Part shown: piece by piece, positions 57,476 through 62,000 of the stretch
Numbering within the stretch: the stretch's first letter is position 1
Layout: each line of letters opens with the position of its first letter
Assembly: GCA_963575745.1 (NCBI GenBank)
Contig: CAUYUJ010015704.1
Span: 599,340 to 661,339 of the forward strand
DNA: 62,000 nt
Source of the DNA: Prorocentrum cordatum
Taxonomy: Eukaryota; Sar; Dinophyceae; Prorocentrales; Prorocentraceae
Direction of reading: 5' to 3'
The notes under the pieces: generated by a model
Databases searched by the model: none
What the model was told of the DNA's origin: nothing
Seen by the model: the letters and a program-made list of their open reading frames with translations, nothing else
Position numbers and translations under genes: made by a program

Positions 57476-57884
57476 ACGGAGGACGAGGCGAGGCACCAGG
57501 ACACGGTGGCAGGTCGCCGCCGTGCCGACCTGTGGCCCGCCGATCGGCCTCGCTCCCCCCCCGCCGCGAGGCGCCAGGGCCCGAGGCGCCGTCGCGAGGC
57601 GCCCCGGGCTGGCCCCCGCGCGCGCGCCACGGCCCGGGGCGCCGCCGCCGCTTCTGGCAGGCCGTCGCTGGCTCGACTGCACGTAGGAGGGACCTTTCGT
57701 CGGAGCGACTTTTGGTGCGGGCCCCGTGGGGTCCCCCGATCGCTGAACGCGAAGTGGTAGCAGCGGGGGAGCAGGTTCAATTGTGAAGGTTCAGTAAAAG
57801 AAAATCGGAGGCCTCAACACAATTTTCTGAGGGCTCAAAAAATTGTCCAGTCCCCCAGGCGCGATCCGTGTGAAGGGTGTGCCA
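57476..57884. other. Unassigned GC-rich sequence
   Basis: No gene or repeat is recognised. Confidence 0.4.
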
Positions 57885-58345
57885 AAATTGGTTGGTCGGT
57901 CGGTCGGTTGGTTGTTCGGTGGGTTGGTTGGCTTGCTGGTTGGTTGGTTGTTTGGTTGGTTGATTGATTGATTGATTTATTTCTTGGTTTGCTGATTGGC
58001 TGGCTGGCTGGCTGGCTGGTTGGTTGGTTGTTTGGTTAGTTGGTTGGTTGGCTGGTTCGTCGGCCGTTTGGTTGGTTGGTTGGTTTGTTGATTGGTTGTT
58101 TGGCTAGTTAGTCGGTTTGTTGGCTGGTTCGTCGGCTGGTTGGTTGGTTGGTTCGTCGGTCGCTTGGTTGGTTGGGTTGTTGGTCGGTTGGTCGGTTGGT
58201 TGGTTGGTTGTTTGGCGAGGTTGGTCGCGTTGTTGGTTTGCTGATTGGTCGGACGTTTGCTCGGTCGGCGGATCGTTCGGTCGGTCAGTTGGTTGTTTGC
58301 TCGTTTGGTTGGTTTGCAGATCGGTCGTTCGGGTGGTTGACCATT
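57885..58345 (+). repeat. (GGTT)n tetranucleotide tract, about 460 bp
   Basis: Degenerate GGTT with GGCT, CGGT and GATT variants, G and T only over long stretches. The many GGTTGG words are of the type that can stack as two-layer G-quadruplexes. Confidence 0.93.
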
Positions 58346-58942
58346 TTTCTTCTTTGCCGGTCATTCGGAAGGAGCAACAGTATCATGTCTTCGGATACAG
58401 CATGTTACAAAAGCCACGGGGCGGCTAAACAAAACATGCAAGTTTAAATTTGCCAGCATATATCAGATTACATTGCCTGTTTGCAGCACGTGGTTCTGCT
58501 TGCATTGGTGACCAGAGGGAGCTCGCCGCAACGACATGAATCATCGTATGCGTACGGTATGTGTTGTCACAGAGCACGTAGTGTCATTACAACCTCGGTG
58601 TCTGCAGCATGCGTGCTATTGCGTATCATCTAAACACGTCCTGTATTGTCACATGGGGCGTTCCAAAAAGGCCCTGCCTTCGAGGATAGAAAGAGATGTC
58701 ATCTCTTCCTCGGCGGAAGGCGGCGGAAGGCCGGCGGAAGGCCGGCGGAAGTAGAACGACGCCGCCTCCGCGACATCGTTATCGACGGCGTCGGCGCGCT
58801 CGGCTCGACTCGGCGCCCTCTGTGCGCGCGCTCGGCCCAGTGCCGTCGCCGCCGCAGCCCAAGGGGCGTCGAGCCCAGATCCCCGACGTGCAATCCTGGC
58901 GCGTCCACTGGATGTCCGATTCTGGGGCCCTCCGTCTCGAGG
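58346..58942. other. Unassigned sequence with GGCGGAAGGCC microrepeat
   Basis: About 300 bp of compositionally balanced, non-repetitive sequence is followed by a GGCGGAAGGCC repeat at 58710-58752. No gene is recognised. Confidence 0.5.
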
Positions 58943-59131
58943 CCTCCCAGATGGGGTCGGAGTAGGTGGGGTCGGAGGATCAGATCGCATCGCCGATGTA
59001 TCGGCGATGCGGCTCGATGTGATGCCCGATGTTTACCACGCTGGCGTCGCCGATGCATCACCGACGTCGCCGATGCATTGGCGATGCGGCGCGATCCTCC
59101 GACTCACTCTACTCGGACTCCATTTGGGAGG
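58943..59131. mobile_element. ATCGCCGAT foldback element, copy 2
   Basis: A 189-bp element starting CCTCCCAGATGGGGTCGGAG and ending with the inverted counterpart CTCCATTTGGGAGG. The interior has CGCATCGCCGATGTATCGGC and further ATCGCCGAT-type palindromes. Ends and interior match 45977-46185. Confidence 0.78.
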
Positions 59132-59639
59132 TTGCTACGATCGGACCCCGGGACAATCAAACATTCACCCAAGACTACACATTACCCTGGGGAGAGGGGT
59201 CAGGATGTCTGGGGCCGCGTACTGACAGAATCACATCGTCGGATGTCTGGGACTGGTGTGTGTGTGTGTGTGGACATGGCGCGCTTCAGAGAGGGCCTCG
59301 TTTCGGCGCGTCCCCGCCCTCGGCGGAGGGGTCCGGCGGAAGTAAATACGGCGGCGGTTCCGCCGGCGGAAGGCCAGCGGAAGGCCGGCGGAACGCGGCG
59401 GAAGGACAAGCACGCGGTCAACATGTGGGCGACGGGAAAAACGGGGTCGTCTTCGCCGACGTTCGCGCGTAAGGTTCCTGCGTAAGGTCGCACGTAAGCG
59501 CTCTCGTCTCCAATGTAGCGTGCCGCGCTGGCGGCCCGCTTATGCCACCGCGTAAGGTCGCTATGCCATCTCGCGTAAGGCCCTTTCTTTTCGTCGCTCA
59601 CGTGTCTTGAGGGAAAACTCGACACAGACACAAATACAC
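59132..59639. other. Unassigned sequence with GT and GGCGGAAGGCC repeats
   Basis: A short (GT)n run (59256-59272), a second GGCGGAAGGCC-type stretch (59320-59405) and a GCGTAAGGT micro-repeat (59467-59580). No gene is recognised. Confidence 0.5.
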
Positions 59640-59761
59640 GTCGATTCCCCAGAAAGCATGGAACATATGGGAAGTGAAGGGGAAGACAGAACTCCAGAAA
59701 ATGTTGAAAAACATGAGGGTTCTTAAGATTTGTGCCTGTTCATGTGTGTGTCCCTGGGTCC
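59640..59761 (+). repeat. Dispersed repeat family C, copy 3
   Basis: CGATTCCCCAGAAAGCATGG through GTGTGTGTCCCTGGGTCC, aligning with 11489 and 16740 in the same orientation. Confidence 0.75.
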
Positions 59762-60333
59762 TGCTAATGTGCCCTCAAGGTTTCTGGAGATGCCCACGCC
59801 ATGGCCGGGCGAGGGTACTGCAGGCGCCCAGATTTCACGGCCCCCTCCTCTCCCTCCGGTGCGGCCCCCTAGCACCCCCCCCGCCCCCGCTCGTCCGCGC
59901 GCACGTCGAGGGCCGCGAGGCGATACCCCCCCCCTCCAATTGGCCCTCCGTTTTCGGAGCACCCAAGCTCGGCAAGGCGCCGCCGCCGTCGCCACAGGCC
60001 CTGCCTCGAGAACCGAGGTGCCAGCATCGAGGCGCTCGGGCGTTGTGCAATCTTTTCTGGGCCCTCATCGTGGCCACGGCCGAGCTGGGACGCACCCTGG
60101 GAGACGCCCGCAAAGCTCCAGCCCAGCCCAGGGAAGAGGTCGAGAGAGGGCCAGGGGCCAGAGACTTCCGCAGGATTTCTTTCGTTTGTTCACAGTCCCG
60201 TTGTTGTACCTAGTTGCTTTCTCATAACCCCGCTGTCGTTTTCCCTCCCCTCTCGGCGCTGTGTTCGGCGCCGGGGGGCCGTTTTGCCTGGACCCAGGAC
60301 CATCGAGTCGTTCAACATTCTACTGCAGTTGTT
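59762..60333. other. Unassigned sequence
   Basis: GC-rich, no recognised gene or repeat. Confidence 0.4.
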
Positions 60334-61185
60334 CCCAACCATCCTGTGGTGTTGGGTCCTCGTTTTGAAGAGACAGCGCCTCGCGTCACTCCTCCTCATC
60401 TCCCTCCTCCCTCCTCCCTCCTCCTCCTCCCCCTCCTCCCCCTCCTCGTTCCTTCCTGCGTTTCGCCCACACAGCACAGCGTTTCGTGGGCCCATAGGGA
60501 GCTCCACCGAAGGCCCCAGTGCCACCGCCCGCATGCGTCACCCACACCCATGTCGGCACATCCCCCCTCACACGTTTCGTGGCCCCATAGAGGGAGCTCC
60601 ACCAGGCCCCAGTGCCACCGCCCGCATGCGTCACCCGCATCCATTTCGGAAACACCCCTCTCACGTGTCGGGCCCCATAGGGAGTCACCAACACCCACTT
60701 CGGCACACCCCTCACACGTTTCGTGGCCCCATAGAGAGAGCTCCACCGAAGGCGCCCGTGCCACCACCCGCATGCGTCACCCGCATCCATTTCGGCACAC
60801 TGGGAGCTCCACCGAAGGCGCCAGTGCCACCGCCCGCATGCGTCACCCACACCCATGGCAGACCCCTCACGCGTTTCGTGGCCCCATAGGGAGCTCCACC
60901 GAAAGCGCCCGTGCCACCGCCCGCATGCGTCACCCACACCCATTTCGGCACACCCCTCACACGTTTCGTGGCCCCATGAGGAGCTCCACCGAAGGCCCCG
61001 GTGCCACCGCCCGCATGCGTCACCCACGCACACTCTTGGCACACCCCTCACGTGGCCCCATAGGGAGCTCCACCGAAGGCGCCAGTGGCTGCGTTCGTAT
61101 GGCGGCGCCGTACCCATTTCGGCACACCCCTCACACGTTTCGTGGCCCCATAGGGAGCTCCACCGACGGCCCCCGTGGCTGCGTT
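60334..61185 (+). repeat. 88-bp minisatellite with CT-rich head, locus B
   Basis: The same head as at 26896 (CCCAACCATCCTGTGGTGTT, then a CT-rich stretch at 60375-60450) leads into about eight units containing GGCCCCATAGGGAGCTCCAC and TTCGGCACACCCCTCACACG. Unit length varies from about 70 to 92 bp. It ends about 570 bp before the eS1 start codon. Confidence 0.9.
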
Positions 61186-61559
61186 CGACTGCACGGTGCT
61201 CACAACTGCATATTGTTGGGTCCTTCGCCAGGCTAATTTGGAAGTTTGTTTTTTGGGGTGGAGCCGCCGCGTGAGCGCTCTAGCCTTCCCCCTTCTCCCG
61301 CGACCGCTCCTCCCCGTTCTCCTTTTTCCATTCTTGCTGCCGGCAATTCGCAATGCCGTCACCCGGCTTGCCCGAGTTATCGTGCGGTTTGCCTCTGCTG
61401 CGCTGTGACTTATAAAGTATTTGAAAATTATCACATTTCGGGACCTTCCTGGGCCCCTTGGACCATCAAAGCTTTGCTCGGAGTGAGCATCCGGTCTTGG
61501 GAATTGGGTCGAGACCCCCGGGGTCCATGCTGCGCAAAACGATGTAGGGGGGTATGGCT
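61186..61559. other. Intergenic sequence upstream of eS1
   Basis: Non-repetitive sequence with no recognised gene. It includes an AT-richer segment (GACTTATAAAGTATTTGAAA near 61407). A promoter function cannot be shown from sequence, since dinoflagellate promoters lack a defined core. Confidence 0.4.
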
Positions 61560-61675
61560 CCTTCCTCACCTCCGCTCTCCTCCTTCCGTCTTGCCTCTCC
61601 CCTCCTTCGTGCATCCTCCACCATCCTCTCAGATCCTCTCCCTCCGTTCTCCCTCCTCGCTTCTTCTCCTCCGTA
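61560..61675 (+). promoter_or_regulatory. Pyrimidine-rich tract and likely trans-splice acceptor
   Basis: About 110 bp of C/T-rich sequence leads into CTCCTCCGTAG. A pyrimidine tract ending in AG is what a spliced-leader acceptor needs. The AG at 61675-61676 lies inside the relict leader itself. An earlier CAG (61630-61632) is an alternative site. Nothing shows which is used. Confidence 0.55.
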
Positions 61676-61691
61676 GCCGTTTTGGCTCGAG
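61670..61691 (+). other. Relict dinoflagellate spliced-leader (DinoSL) sequence
   Basis: This 22-bp stretch matches the conserved 22-nt dinoflagellate spliced leader at 20 positions. The intact parts are TCCGTAGCC, TTTTGGCTC and AG. The two differences are both A-to-G, at 61679 and 61689. It sits 62 bp before the eS1 start codon on the same strand. In dinoflagellates the leader is added to mRNA by trans-splicing and is not normally encoded next to genes. Copies in front of genes are known as relicts left when mature mRNA was reverse-transcribed and reinserted. The match includes the CCGTAG start, which can itself supply the AG for a new round of trans-splicing. Confidence 0.88.
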
Positions 61692-61753
61692 ATCAAGTTT
61701 GTGGCAAGCTACGGTTTTCCGCGTTGGTAGCGAGCGACAGAGGGCGAACCAAC

Positions 61754-62000
61754 ATGGCTGTTGGCAAGAACAAGCGCCTCACCAAGGGAGGAAGGAAGGG
61801 CGGCAAGAAGAAGGCGGGCGACCCGTTCCTGAAGAAGGAGTGGTACGACATCAAGGCGCCCAGCGTCTTCACCGTCCGCAACTGCGGCAAGACCTTGGTC
61901 ACGCGCACGCAGGGCACCAAGATCGCCACCGAGGAGCTGAAGGGACGCGTGCTGGAGCTCAACCTGGCGGACCTGAACAATGACGAGGACCAGGCCTACA
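61754..62000 (+). CDS. RPS3A: 40S ribosomal protein eS1 (S3a), 5' end, partial
   Basis: Eighty-two codons plus one base are present before the window ends; the full eukaryotic protein is usually about 260 residues. The N-terminus [13 protein letters not shown] is the standard eS1/S3a start, followed by a Lys/Gly-rich basic stretch to residue 20. Then come [31 protein letters not shown] and [13 protein letters not shown], all at the places expected for the family. The ATG at 61754 is chosen because it gives this exact N-terminus and follows the relict leader by 62 bp. eS1 is a structural component of the small ribosomal subunit platform. No intron interrupts this part, and third codon positions are mostly G or C. 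With the upstream relict this suggests a processed-cDNA origin. Whether this copy is expressed cannot be judged; the part seen has no defect. Confidence 0.97.
   Translation, partial: MAVGKNKRLTKGGRKGGKKKAGDPFLKKEWYDIKAPSVFTVRNCGKTLVTRTQGTKIATEELKGRVLELNLADLNNDEDQAY

Noticed and set aside
60214-61236. 340-codon plus frame with repeated H-R-P-H-A-S-P-T peptide
   Set aside because: It is the second 88-bp-type minisatellite with variable unit length; frame continuity is fortuitous.
61705-61716. GCTACGG just after the relict leader as an inverted second leader copy
   Set aside because: Only seven bases match the complement of the leader start; expected by chance.
61246-61983. Plus-strand frame overlapping the eS1 start
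   Set aside because: It is in a different phase from eS1; its Gln/Arg/Gly-rich end is an out-of-frame reading of the conserved eS1 codons.

Overview
The window looks like core dinoflagellate nuclear DNA. It is GC-rich and almost gene-free, filled with simple repeats, minisatellites and decayed retrotransposons. At its right edge a housekeeping gene sits behind a sequence matching the dinoflagellate spliced leader (DinoSL) at 20 of 22 positions. I cannot name the species; a large-genome lineage such as Prorocentrum, Polarella or a symbiodiniacean would fit. All homology statements come from reading translations and remembered family features, not from searches.

Layout: 1-5103 is one 5-kb block of GAT/GAG/GCT trinucleotides. 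5169-6690 is a large palindromic array built on a 19-bp motif that alternates in orientation 22 times. 7.1-31 kb is a mosaic of dispersed repeats: copies 1 and 2 of a composite element, three small foldback families, CTTGGGGCC-type minisatellites, a 395-bp tandem repeat, an 8-bp satellite (CCCTATAG) and an 88-bp minisatellite. Two LINE fragments lie within it: an RTE-like reverse transcriptase (RT) at 15.87-16.58 kb, still open, and an endonuclease/linker piece near 28.2-28.9 kb. 31-47 kb holds further minisatellites, a ~0.9-kb higher-order tandem repeat, a dead RT on the minus strand (39.5-40.7 kb), composite copy 3 and long GAC/GGC tracts.

47.17-51.87 kb is the best-preserved transposon. 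The 5' two thirds of a LINE ORF2 (endonuclease, linker, RT palm) lies on the minus strand. The remaining 3' part (RT thumb, C-terminal tail, zinc-finger-like segment, terminal domain) lies on the plus strand. The split falls at nearly one point of the protein and the two 5'-most ends abut, which is the geometry left by twin-primed 5' inversion.

52-61 kb has more GAC/GGC DNA, composite copy 4, a GGTT tetranucleotide tract, a second copy of the ATCGCCGAT foldback, and a second locus of the 88-bp minisatellite.

61.56-62.0 kb carries the only confident cellular gene: the 5' end of ribosomal protein eS1 (RPS3A), plus strand and running off the window. It is preceded by a pyrimidine-rich stretch and the relict spliced leader. 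The gene was therefore probably trans-spliced and is probably a recycled, reverse-transcribed cDNA. The LINEs are a plausible source of the reverse transcriptase for such recycling, but that link is inference.
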